DNA of 64,000 nucleotides from Escherichia sp. ESNIH1 (GCA_002918705.1 PQKR01000003.1:1-64000), one strand, 5' to 3'. Counted from the stretch's first letter, positions 43,003 through 50,830 are shown. The notes: generated from the letters alone by a model not told the origin. Numbers and translations are program-made.

Positions 43003-43338
43003 AATAAACCATGAGAACTAATTTCAGACCTAGTATTTTATTATACTACCCTCTGTCCATCATCTAACCTATTGATAAAGGTAGCATAACTTAGGAATTA
43101 CCTTATAGAGGACGGTTCAGGGTTGTACTAAGTTAAGTACTGGAGTACCCCTTGTTTAGCTCATCTTAAGCAGCCAGTGCTTAACAGTACTGGCTTTTTT
43201 TACAGATAGTTAAGTGCTCAAGCCGATAGTGGGCTTATTTTAATAAGCAGTGCTAAAGAATATAAAACAGGAAACCAGTAAAGCTTCCGGCTGTTCTTCA
43301 TCGTTATACTTTAATTATTAATGAATTCATAATAGCAT
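43003..43338. other. Gene-free region with plus-strand attenuator-like structure
   Basis: No gene seen in 336 bp. A terminator hairpin (GCCAGT / ACTGGC then TTTTTTT) ends at about 43201 on the plus strand. An upstream segment GTTAAGTACTGG (about 43133) can pair instead with CCAGTGCTTAAC, which forms the left part of that hairpin. A small RNA or attenuated leader is possible. Confidence 0.4.
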
Positions 43339-44157
43339 CTAGACTGCCCAACCGTTCTTTAAAGACATGTCAGCCATCTTATTGCACATCATATTAATTG
43401 TTAATGCAGCCGCAAGATAGTCTTTAGCTACTTCATTAGGATATGAGCCACGAAGTATACTATACAATTCATTCGAATACTGTAGTGCCTCACCTGTTAA
43501 TAAATTAGTTTTACTAGCTTGAGAAAATGCACCTATCAATGCATTTCTATTTTTAGGATCAGTATTGTGATCATAACAATAATAGATCATCGCCCCTGGC
43601 CGTCTTCCAACTTCAGTCATCGCTTCATTCAATCTTTCTCTGTACGCCTCGATTTGTTCTGGCGTTACTTTTGGTTCATTTTGAACTGGTTGTGGTTGTG
43701 GTTGTGGTTGTGGTTGTGGTTGTGGTTGTGGTTGTGGTTGTGGTTGTGGTTGTGGTTGTGGTTGTGGTTGTACAGTATCAAATGTCTTTTTATGTGATTC
43801 AACATCAGTTTTTGATTCATTTGCCTGACGTGTTTGCTCTTGACCCAGCATCATATTCAAATCATTTATTCGTGCCGTATAAGCAGCTTTAAGATCTTGA
43901 GCTGTCGTTGCTTTGTTACGAACGTCTTTGAGCCAGCTTAATTGAGATTTCTTAATTAGTTGCACTTTATCAGGGTTAGATTGATTAACCTTCTGATATA
44001 AAGAGCTTAATTGCTCATCTAGGACAGATAATGCTGGCGTAGTGCAAATTGTTAGTTCAGTATATCCGTTAGCTTTATTGCAATCAAAAGATGCAGCTGC
44101 TATCGGCAAGCTGGTGCTTAGCATTAGTAAGGCCAAGGCAACATTTGTTTTTTTCAT
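43339..44157 (-). CDS. Exported LprI-like protein with (Pro-Gln) linker
   Basis: 272 residues with signal peptide (cleavage near IAAAS). An LprI-type domain (residues ~24-105: SFDCNKANGYTELTICTTP, SQLSWLKDVRN) contains the paired cysteines of the family; LprI of Mycobacterium is a lysozyme inhibitor. A Pro-Gln linker (about 130-157) is encoded by 14 copies of TGGTTG on the plus strand. A second, unassigned helical domain (160-272) contains YYCYDHNTDPKNRN. Possibly a periplasmic or surface lysozyme-protective cargo gene; the inhibitory role is inference. Confidence 0.65.
   Translation of the reverse strand: MKKTNVALALLMLSTSLPIAAASFDCNKANGYTELTICTTPALSVLDEQLSSLYQKVNQSNPDKVQLIKKSQLSWLKDVRNKATTAQDLKAAYTARINDLNMMLGQEQTRQANESKTDVESHKKTFDTVQPQPQPQPQPQPQPQPQPQPQPQPQPQPVQNEPKVTPEQIEAYRERLNEAMTEVGRRPGAMIYYCYDHNTDPKNRNALIGAFSQASKTNLLTGEALQYSNELYSILRGSYPNEVAKDYLAAALTINMMCNKMADMSLKNGWAV
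43687..43770. repeat. Hexanucleotide tandem repeat (TGGTTG x14)
   Basis: Fourteen perfect TGGTTG units encode the (Pro-Gln) linker of the LprI-like protein on the minus strand. The unit is a multiple of three, so slippage would change linker length without breaking the frame. Confidence 0.95.
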
Positions 44158-44418
44158 TTATCACCGCTTATTATTAGGTATTAAATTAGTATGCTGTATA
44201 TATGTTCATTTATAGCAATTCTACTAAACCCTGCCCTTTAGCAAATCATCCCATTCAGGTAGAGATAGTACTAAACTATTTTAATAACGAAAGCTAACAT
44301 AATGCAATAAAAATGTTAGAGTTCAACTATGGCCCGTCTAAAATTTTGCTTTATAGTTAAAAGTGAAGTCCCCTAGGTAGCTCAATTGAGTAGTTACTAT
44401 TGAATTTAACTGTATCTT

Positions 44419-44580
44419 TTACGCATAGTACAGCAGTACAGCGGTCGTTGAGGCAACCGTTGCGATCAGAGCCATAGCAATGGCTAACGGATACCAGAAC
44501 GGTTCTCTACTTAGTTTGTCCGTTGTAGCTCGTAGGCTAGCGATTTGCTCATGTATACGTCGCAGTTCAGTACTGTTCAT
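44419..44580 (-). CDS. Small single-helix phage membrane protein, 53 aa
   Basis: The N-terminal charged helix NSTELRRIHEQIASLRATTD leads into FWYPLAIAMALIATVASTTA, one membrane span. GGAG lies seven bases before the ATG. The layout (E-Q-I-A-L-R helix, then W-Y-P and a TM) is that of small membrane proteins common in enterobacterial prophages. Function unknown. Confidence 0.7.
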   Translation of the reverse strand: MNSTELRRIHEQIASLRATTDKLSREPFWYPLAIAMALIATVASTTAVLLYYA

Positions 44581-44685
44581 ACGCTGCTCCTGTTGTCGTG
44601 TCTGTCTGCATTATAGCAAAATTACTTTACAGTAATTAGGTGATGTATTATGTTCATTGTTTAGCATTCCACAAACAAGAAAAAA

Positions 44686-45420
44686 ATGAGTAATCATAGG
44701 CCTACAACATTTAATCCTAAATCGAAACGAGTTCCAATAATAGTAGTGCCGGGATTTTTAACGGCTAACGATGAGCAGTGGGGTGCATTTGTAGCAAAAG
44801 CAACGGGGCATCCTGTGCATTTATTAAATTGGGAGTCATTTTCGAACTCTAAAATGCTTGCACACGCTTTCAAATCTATTTTTACTCGTGGTTGGTTATC
44901 ATCACTTACTACCCCAGTTGAGTTGTGGAAGAAAGCGTGTAAAGAAGTAGATAAAGTCATATTATCCATATCAAACTACATCACTGACAATTTTCATGAC
45001 ACGCCCTTTATTTTACTCGGTCATTCTCTTGGAGGTAGAATCGTATCTGAAGTAACCTTTTTGATTGATAATAAGAACCTGCTCTCTACAATTGTTATTG
45101 CAGGTGCTATCAATAGATTAGATTTCGATACTATTACTCGTTCCAAAGATAATATCCCATCCATTGGCTACATCAATTTTTTTAGCCAGAACGACAAAAT
45201 ACTAAGCAACTTTTATAGAGCAGCTAGCCTATATCAGGAAACACCGATAGGAATGGTTAATTCTAATGGTCAAAGAGTCATTAATAAAGTTACAGACTTG
45301 GGCCACAGTGAATATCTCACTAATGATTATTTCCGTCGCGAGTTAAGTAAATGTATCTATTCGATTCAAAACATATATGAAAGCGATCTGGCCCCTTCAC
45401 GCCCATTGGTAATGGGGTAA
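44686..45420 (+). CDS. Alpha/beta hydrolase (lipase-like), cargo gene
   Basis: 244 residues, no signal peptide. The start VPIIVVPGFLTAND supplies the oxyanion-loop region. The nucleophile elbow GHSLGG places Ser114; Asp170 (FFSQND) and His207 (DLGHSEYL) complete a plausible triad. It resembles TMCO4/DUF726-like hydrolases. Plus strand, own promoter region; its last 24 bases overlap the convergent 45397 gene. It could hydrolyse lipid or ester and serve as a lysogenic-conversion or defence factor; substrate unknown. Confidence 0.7.
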   Translation: MSNHRPTTFNPKSKRVPIIVVPGFLTANDEQWGAFVAKATGHPVHLLNWESFSNSKMLAHAFKSIFTRGWLSSLTTPVELWKKACKEVDKVILSISNYITDNFHDTPFILLGHSLGGRIVSEVTFLIDNKNLLSTIVIAGAINRLDFDTITRSKDNIPSIGYINFFSQNDKILSNFYRAASLYQETPIGMVNSNGQRVINKVTDLGHSEYLTNDYFRRELSKCIYSIQNIYESDLAPSRPLVMG

Positions 45421-45645
45421 TTTCAACAGTACTATACCCTCCATAAACTCTTTATCACTACATGTACTGTACTCTACGTGCAGTACATCATCTTCGTCAT
45501 AGAGGAGTGTCATGGTGATCTCACTACTATCTTCAATCACCTCTTTTAGTTCCTGAAGTACTGCCATTATTTCAATGGGGTCATAGCGGGGTACATAGAA
45601 CTTCGAGGATATTATGCGTCCCCGCTCTTCATTTTTATTCATCAT
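45397..45645 (-). CDS. Hypothetical acidic protein, 82 aa
   Basis: Helix IEIMAVLQELKEVIEDSSE, then beta segments TMTLLYDEDDVLHVEYST. No family recognised. The start at 45645 follows AAGGA by four bases; a second ATG three bases later is equally good. Overlaps the hydrolase gene tail-to-tail by 24 bases. Confidence 0.5.
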   Translation of the reverse strand: MMNKNEERGRIISSKFYVPRYDPIEIMAVLQELKEVIEDSSEITMTLLYDEDDVLHVEYSTCSDKEFMEGIVLLKLPHYQWA

Positions 45646-45677
45646 AAATCCTTTTAGGTATTTATGACGGACGTAAG

Positions 45678-45700
45678 AAAGGCGGCATATGCCGCCCACC
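45678..45700 (-). terminator. Terminator between 45730 and 45645 genes
   Basis: GGCGGCATATGCCGCC is a perfect 16-base palindrome followed on the minus strand by TTTCTT. It should end the transcript of the nuclease-like gene. Confidence 0.65.
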
Positions 45701-45729
45701 TCACCATTCAGTACTGAACTGTTTAATAG

Positions 45730-46530
45730 TTATTTTCTATAACTAAGTATTAGTTCTATGGCCCGCGATTTCATTTCATTAGTTATATTTGGATGGTTTG
45801 ATTTCGATATAAGGGACAATGCTTCCTCAACTTCACCATTTTTGATGATACGTTTAATTGTTGAGGTCTTTGTTCGAGCTGTCCCTTCTTTCCAATCTGG
45901 ATGATCTTTTATCATCTTTTCAATGATATTGGCTGCACTTGATTCAGTGAGGATATACTGGTAATACTCAAGGAAGGTGGACATCCCCACTGTTTGTAGG
46001 TCACGTACAATGTCTGATTGTTTCAGTTTTTCAGCAGGTTGGGAAGTACGCGGCTGATCGCATATTAAATCGTATATATCGACTACCTTCGGATCTGATG
46101 TTAGAGCAGCATTAATGCTTAATGTGTAACCATTCTGATGTGCATTGAAAAATCCGTACTGCCTAACTAGCTCATGTGGTATACAGAGAGCTAAACGTAT
46201 TGAAAAATCCGGGTGATAAATTACTGCAATTAGATCATCGAACTGATTTAAATCGTAATTGCGTATTATGCCTAACGTAGTAGAACGGTTCTTGAGATTA
46301 TTTTTACGCGATTTTATTTGCACTCGGCGACCATTAGAATCGAGTGCGTCATATCCTTTAGTACTTGGCGAGGCTAGTTCCATATTCATTTGAGAGGCTA
46401 CTAGCCACTCCGTATACTCACTGACTGGGTTATTCCGGGTTCTAATGATTGCTCTCTCTTCAAGTTCATCTAATGTTTTCTGATTTAATAACATCAATTC
46501 TGTTATCGACAACCCGGTCAAGTTCATCAT
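45730..46530 (-). CDS. PD-(D/E)XK nuclease-like protein, 266 aa
   Basis: Residues 35-75 carry a restriction-enzyme type core: EYTEWLVASQMN (Glu41), GYDALDSNGRRVQIKSRK (Asp61, then Gln71-Ile-Lys73), the E...D...QxK layout. The C-terminal half is helical (IIEKMIKDHPDWKEGTARTK) and probably binds DNA. No methyltransferase lies beside it, so it is not a standard restriction-modification pair. It may be a defence or host-takeover nuclease. AGGATAA precedes the ATG. Confidence 0.55.
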   Translation of the reverse strand: MMNLTGLSITELMLLNQKTLDELEERAIIRTRNNPVSEYTEWLVASQMNMELASPSTKGYDALDSNGRRVQIKSRKNNLKNRSTTLGIIRNYDLNQFDDLIAVIYHPDFSIRLALCIPHELVRQYGFFNAHQNGYTLSINAALTSDPKVVDIYDLICDQPRTSQPAEKLKQSDIVRDLQTVGMSTFLEYYQYILTESSAANIIEKMIKDHPDWKEGTARTKTSTIKRIIKNGEVEEALSLISKSNHPNITNEMKSRAIELILSYRK

Positions 46531-46703
46531 TTATCCTCATAAAAACGTATGCATACAATTTACTACCGTTGCGTTGTAATGACAACCTAGTGAGGTATAT
46601 TGCCGACTCGCGTTTTTAACACAGCTCTTTAAATACGGATAAATTTGTGAAACAATGATTCGCTATCTCTTTAGATGTACTATTCAATATGTTGGGACAA
46701 AAA

Positions 46704-47000
46704 ATGAAAAAAACCTTACTGGCGGCCTTATTTTTAAGCATTTCTTCTGCAAATGCAGCATATATCGATGAAGGGTTTACATGTGACAGTACAGATCATC
46801 TTATTGAACTTTCAGAGGCTTGGAATCAAAATGATATGGTTACCATACAAAGATTGGTAGTTGACGGTGAATGTGACACTGTACATGAACATCGTGAAGT
46901 GACGGGAGTAATGAACCCTGGTAACGGTTATGTTGTATTCAGATTTGAGGATACAGATAAAACCGGAGTAACTCTAACTAAGTTCCTGAAGGACTATTGA
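46704..47000 (+). CDS. Small exported protein, 98 aa
   Basis: Signal peptide MKKTLLAALFLSISSANA, then an ~80-residue mature part with two cysteines (FTCDSTDHLI, DGECDTVHEH) and a beta-rich end (YVVFRFEDTDK). No family recognised. The start is at the second ATG because the signal peptide begins there; an ATG five codons upstream is in frame. Plus strand, followed by a large AGTACT inverted repeat. Confidence 0.65.
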   Translation: MKKTLLAALFLSISSANAAYIDEGFTCDSTDHLIELSEAWNQNDMVTIQRLVVDGECDTVHEHREVTGVMNPGNGYVVFRFEDTDKTGVTLTKFLKDY

Positions 47001-47073
47001 TACAAGGAACTTCTTCCTGGCCTTAGTTTTTAAAGGAACTGTATAACTAATTAACATTTCAACTAATGTCAAA

Positions 47074-47117
47074 CTGCCAGTACTGAACCATAGTTTGACC
47101 CGGTTCAGTACTGGCAG
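47074..47117. terminator. Perfect 16-base AGTACT inverted repeat
   Basis: CTGCCAGTACTGAACC at 47074 and its exact reverse complement at 47102 flank a 12-base loop. It lies between convergent genes (46704 plus, 47175 minus). No long T run follows, so it may be a terminator, a protein target or an RNA-stability element. Confidence 0.55.
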
Positions 47118-47174
47118 TGGCTATTAAAGTACTTTACGAGCACTATTATTACTTATAATCAGGCAGAGCCGCAT

Positions 47175-47843
47175 TTATTGTGGACCGATGAAAAATGATG
47201 TTACACCGTCTTTATCAGTCAACACAGAGTATCGTATGCCGTTCTCAAATACCTCATCGTCTTTATAACTATGTTTGATGAGTCCCGTAACTATATCAGC
47301 AGATTTCCCCGTTTTCATTTCATCGGCCCCAAGCGTTGATGAAACTGTAGACAATGCAATATTGAGGGTATTGAACCCCGAAATTAGAGTGCCGTCACCT
47401 GAGGTAAACATTACGATGCCCTTGATTTTACCAGACTCATTATCAATTGTTATCATCATATTATTATTATCATTGAATACATATGTTGCGAGACTGCCAT
47501 TTTCATGTTTCTCAACATTGAAATGTACTTTGAATTTAGAATCTAATCTTTTCAGGTTGCTATTCATTCGTTCTTCAAGAACTTCTGGAGTTAGATCTAA
47601 GACCTTTGTTTTAGGTGCTTCAACCGTTGAAGTGGCTTTTGTTGAGGTGAACTTATCGTCATCTATAGCTGACGCAGCAATCAGTGTTGCAATACAACCT
47701 CATACAAATCCGCCTGCAAGACCTATCAGGCGTGAAATCCATTTAAAACGGATCTTTTGATTAACCCCATCTGTTATCATCCATCCACTAATTCCCCACA
47801 CGATAATCCCTGTAGCGGGAATCCACATCAACTCGTAATGCAT
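47175..47843 (-). pseudogene. Membrane-anchored protein gene with in-frame TGA
   Basis: Reading from ATG 47843 (AGGA ribosome site upstream) gives MHYELMWIPATGIIVWGISG and a second hydrophobic span. TGA then interrupts at 47702-47700 (codon 48), inside LAGGFV*GCIATLIAAS. After it the frame stays open with no further stop for 174 codons, ending TSFFIGPQ. TGG (Trp) to TGA is the simplest explanation. The downstream part alone could start at ATG 47567. A sequencing error or UGA read-through cannot be excluded. No known family. Confidence 0.6.
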
Positions 47844-48430
47844 TTTTATTATTCCTGTCAGTTGGTTTTTTAGGAATTATCCACTATCGCACTGACCTTA
47901 TGCAATATGCTCTGAGAAATTTTCTTGATTCCCTTACTTCCAGAGCACTGACATTAGGGTAGTGGAAAATATCCGAGAAATACCCAATTAATATTATATG
48001 GGGTTTTATCGGAGTTTTTTATTGAATCGATTAATAACTGAGCGATATCTATGTGTTTTTCGAGTTGTACGCAGTACAGCGAGGAGAAACACGTAGATAT
48101 GCGAAAGTACTCATGAGCGTAGCGATTGAGTACTTTCAATTGATTTCACTCTATATTGAGACACAAAACATCGCTTCGCTCTGTTTCGGTCTGATAATTT
48201 GCAGTAGTTCCGCTTCGCTCACTACTGCAAATGATCGTTTCCTATTTCATTTACTGGTTAGAGTACTTATCTGTACTGATAGATAACTGTTGAAGTTGCT
48301 CTCAACTACGCTTCGCTCCGTCTCAGAAGTGCTGCCGCCCTCCGGTTGCCTGCTCGTGTAGAACTCGCCCCCACTACTCCCCCGATCCCCTAAGAGTACT
48401 GTCAGTGCTTGGACAATAAAAAAGGGAGCA
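47844..48430. other. Gene-free region with hairpin cluster
   Basis: 587 bp without a convincing gene, lying downstream of the helicase-like gene. It contains the hairpin cluster annotated separately. The short minus-strand frame 47954-48139 overlaps these hairpins and is not supported. Confidence 0.6.
48047..48285. repeat. Cluster of consecutive hairpins with related GAGCGAAGCG loops
   Basis: Five adjacent dyads: 48047-48098 (imperfect ~15-base stem), 48103-48137 (GAAAGTACTCA stem, perfect 11), 48159-48192 (AGAC and AAACA stem), 48198-48231 (TTTGCAGTAGT stem, perfect 11) and 48267-48285. The loops of three share GAGCGWAGCG on one strand or the other, and a further copy lies at about 48310. 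Stems differ, loops are conserved: a pattern of structured RNA or a replication/recombination site. Confidence 0.65.
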
Positions 48431-48445
48431 TTAAGCTCCCTTTCT
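48417..48445 (-). terminator. Terminator after helicase-like gene
   Basis: AAGGGAGC and GCTCCCTT pair around TTAAT on the minus strand and are followed by TTTTTATTG. It overlaps the stop codon of the 48431 gene. Confidence 0.85.
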
Positions 48446-49840
48446 CTCGTCTAACAATTTTTCCAGAAGTAATTTTTTCTGGTCCTCATCCAGTCCGTAC
48501 TTACCCGACATTTTGTTCACGTATTTTGCGATCTCTTCAAGAGTACGTCCTTTAGTACGCAACCATTTACGAGCAGCATCACGCACCTTTGCAGGCAACT
48601 GAGAGGCAGGACGTCCGGCACGGTTTACCACTGCATCTATCCCAGCATCAATGTACTCATAACTTCCAGCACCCTTGATACTGTACGCCTGGTTCTCATC
48701 AAATACGTATAGCGTTACGCTACTACTGGATTGGTAGTTGCGTAGGTTTGTACGGTACACGAACTGATTGATAGCCTCGTACTCGTACTGATGTACTACA
48801 TCCCCATAAGTATGACCCAGTACCGCCTCTATGTGCTTTGCCATAGCATCGTCAACTTTCATAGAGACCATACAGGCCGCTACGGTGTGATCTTGTAAAT
48901 GGTTCATACCTCGTTGACACGGTGTGATGTACTTGCCAGTAATGTTCCAGTACCGCTTATAGGCTTCATTACAGGTCCATAGTACTGGCCCGTTCTCCCT
49001 TGCATTGATGTACTCACCAATACGGGACATCATGTTATTGGGTTTATCTCTTTCTGCCTTGAGACGGGTACTGCTGAGAGTATTATTTTTCGCAAAGTAC
49101 TTAACGGTTAAACGCTGGTTGTTTGTATGGTTAGGTACTAGTTCATGTTTGTACCCTTCAAATAGATGAAAGTACTTTTTATATATTAGAGAATTTTCAA
49201 AATCATTGGCAAAGTAGATTATCTCAACGCCATTATTCACATAACGTTCCAGGTCATAATAACCAATGATGAAAATGCGTTTACAGTTTTCGTCGCTAAA
49301 CACTGAACTATTGATAACGATTTTATGATAGTACTTAAACCGTTCATAATTCTGTTTTATTTTATGAAGTACTTCAGAGCCAATGTCATCGTTTAGGGTC
49401 GCGTAGACATAATTCCCATCATCAGATACTGAGGTAACATTGAATAGTTTTGCATATAAATGTGCTGGCAATAATTCATCACTGCTGTCAATCACGTCGC
49501 TCTGAAAAGCAAAATAATCAACACAGTCATCCATGAACACACTCCACGATCTTAACATCTGAGGTTGAAGACGGTAGAACATTTTATCCGTAATGAAAAT
49601 CACCTTCTGATTCTTTTCAATGAGTTCCTTATTGATGGACTCAAGTAAATTTTCATGTGTTTCATGATTCATGATTAGACCAAATCCTAAACTGTCACGG
49701 TATTGCTGCTGTAATTGTTTCGAGGGCACGACAACAATGAAATGTTTTGCTGGGTTGTCATTGATGATTTTAATTATCATACGCGTTTTTCCTCCGCCGC
49801 ATTGCAGAGAAACATAGTAGAGTTTTTCATAAATAGACAT
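48431..49840 (-). CDS. Helicase-like ATPase, probable replication protein
   Basis: 469 residues. The Walker A loop comes almost at once (SLQCGGGKTRMIIK, residues ~11-24), then FIVVVPSKQLQQQYRDSL (motif Ia-like) and VFMDDCVDYFAF (Walker B/DEAD-like). A basic C-terminal domain (AGRPASQLPAKVRDAARKWL, then ...LEEIAKYVNKMSGKYG) looks DNA-binding. This is an SF2-type layout without a clear named family. As the only replication-like gene in the prophage, it is the best candidate initiator or helicase; the hairpin cluster lies just downstream. Confidence 0.6.
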   Translation of the reverse strand: MSIYEKLYYVSLQCGGGKTRMIIKIINDNPAKHFIVVVPSKQLQQQYRDSLGFGLIMNHETHENLLESINKELIEKNQKVIFITDKMFYRLQPQMLRSWSVFMDDCVDYFAFQSDVIDSSDELLPAHLYAKLFNVTSVSDDGNYVYATLNDDIGSEVLHKIKQNYERFKYYHKIVINSSVFSDENCKRIFIIGYYDLERYVNNGVEIIYFANDFENSLIYKKYFHLFEGYKHELVPNHTNNQRLTVKYFAKNNTLSSTRLKAERDKPNNMMSRIGEYINARENGPVLWTCNEAYKRYWNITGKYITPCQRGMNHLQDHTVAACMVSMKVDDAMAKHIEAVLGHTYGDVVHQYEYEAINQFVYRTNLRNYQSSSSVTLYVFDENQAYSIKGAGSYEYIDAGIDAVVNRAGRPASQLPAKVRDAARKWLRTKGRTLEEIAKYVNKMSGKYGLDEDQKKLLLEKLLDERKGA

Positions 49841-49890
49841 GTTAGATCCTTCTATATAGTTGATTAAAACCAGCGTCCAACTGGTGATAT

Positions 49891-49930
49891 AAAGGCAGTA
49901 CTGAAAACTCTCAGTACTGCCTTTCTTTTT
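49891..49930 (+). terminator. Perfect AGTACT hairpin between 49840 and 49929
   Basis: AAAGGCAGTACTGA and TCAGTACTGCCTTT form a perfect 14-base stem with a six-base loop. On the plus strand CTTTTT follows, while on the minus strand TTTATATC is weaker. It separates the AP2-like gene from the helicase-like gene. Confidence 0.65.
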
Positions 49931-50549
49931 ACAGTTTCACTGTAATTCGGTTATTTTGAATATCAGATTTCAGTACTGCAATTCGTGCCTGAAGAGCAGC
50001 AATGATTTCTGGTAATGGAAATGGTTCAGTACGGTATCTCGCAATTACTAATTCGATAGCAACAATTTTCGCCTCCTGCCACACTTTATGGGCCTTAGCT
50101 TCAGACGTAAAACCACTCGCCTGATAATGTTTTCTTCCGAGCTGATTGCAATATACTGTGAATGTATTATTTTTTTGGTTTTTTACTACACCTAAAGCGT
50201 AACCCCCTCGTTTTGCTGCCTTATCGAGCAATACGTTGTTCACGTAACTCGGTACAAAACGTACTGTATCAGGTCCGTACTCTCTATTACCCGGAATTAG
50301 CAGATCTTTATCTGCTTGATAGTTTTTCCTATGGTTCACCTGCCACCATTTCAGGTAATTAGAAAATTTCAACCACTCATCACACACAGTACACCCTTTA
50401 TATGAGGGATATGTTAGATGGAAACGGGATGAATAGGCCCGCTCTAACATATTAGTCCATGATTTATATGCCAGTGGATAGTTTTTAGTACTGTACTCAA
50501 TATCATTTACGCCCTGACCGGCGACTAGTTTTGGTTTATTAGTGTTCAT
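49929..50549 (-). CDS. AP2/HNH-type phage DNA-binding protein, 206 aa
   Basis: The N-terminal block YKSWTNMLERAYSSRFHLTY, then YKGCTVCDEWLKFSNYLKW and DKDLLIPGNREYGPDTVRFVP follows the order of many phage HNH/AP2 proteins. The HNH catalytic residues are not evident. A later AP2-like beta segment (GYALGVVKNQKNNTFTVYCN) and a helical C-terminus follow. It could be a homing-nuclease relative or a regulator. The start at 50549 is chosen for AAGGA just upstream and family fit; an in-frame ATG at 50588 exists. Confidence 0.6.
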   Translation of the reverse strand: MNTNKPKLVAGQGVNDIEYSTKNYPLAYKSWTNMLERAYSSRFHLTYPSYKGCTVCDEWLKFSNYLKWWQVNHRKNYQADKDLLIPGNREYGPDTVRFVPSYVNNVLLDKAAKRGGYALGVVKNQKNNTFTVYCNQLGRKHYQASGFTSEAKAHKVWQEAKIVAIELVIARYRTEPFPLPEIIAALQARIAVLKSDIQNNRITVKL

Positions 50550-50608
50550 GTCACAATCCTTGTGATTTAGTAGTCCATCCCCGCCCAATGGATGTTATAT
50601 ACGGGAAT

Positions 50609-50642
50609 ATTCAGTACTGATTCAGTCATTGATTCAGTACTG
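50609..50642. promoter_or_regulatory. Tandem CAGTACTG sites, operator-like
   Basis: Two copies of ATTCAGTACTG at 50609-50619 and 50632-50642, 23 bp apart, lie between the ribbon-helix-helix gene and the AP2-like gene, in the latter's promoter position. Palindromic 8-mers in tandem are the usual operator form for ribbon-helix-helix repressors. Confidence 0.4.
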
Positions 50643-50650
50643 TATATTGG

Positions 50651-50830
50651 TTATTTGTTCGGGCTAATATTGCCCTTTGTGATCATTACCTCATTGATGA
50701 GTAGAGATACTGCCTGGGATTTGTTTTTTGCTCGCCCACTGCTAATCAGGGATTCAATGAAATCTGCTTGTTGCTGAGTGACTCGGATCCCGATCATCAC
50801 CTCTTTATTGAATTGTTTATTTGTACTCAT
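50651..50830 (-). CDS. Ribbon-helix-helix (CopG/Arc-like) regulator, 59 aa
   Basis: MSTNKQFNKEVMIGIRVTQQ gives the ribbon strand (MIGIRVT), followed by helix A (QQQADFIESLISSG) and helix B (KNKSQAVSLLINEVMI). The start at 50830 has GGAG nine bases upstream; an in-frame ATG nine codons earlier would add an unlikely tail. It is the only obvious small transcription factor in the prophage and may control lysogeny or copy number. Confidence 0.7.
   Translation of the reverse strand: MSTNKQFNKEVMIGIRVTQQQADFIESLISSGRAKNKSQAVSLLINEVMITKGNISPNK

Noticed and set aside
43687-43770. Tandem TGGTTG array considered as CRISPR or minisatellite element
   Set aside because: Contiguous hexamers without spacers inside a coding linker; not a CRISPR array.
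43519-43797. Plus-strand frame with a long Leu-Trp repeat
   Set aside because: It is the complement of the (Pro-Gln) repeat of the LprI-like gene.
47954-48139. 61-codon minus frame
   Set aside because: It overlaps the hairpin cluster and has no ribosome site or recognisable features.
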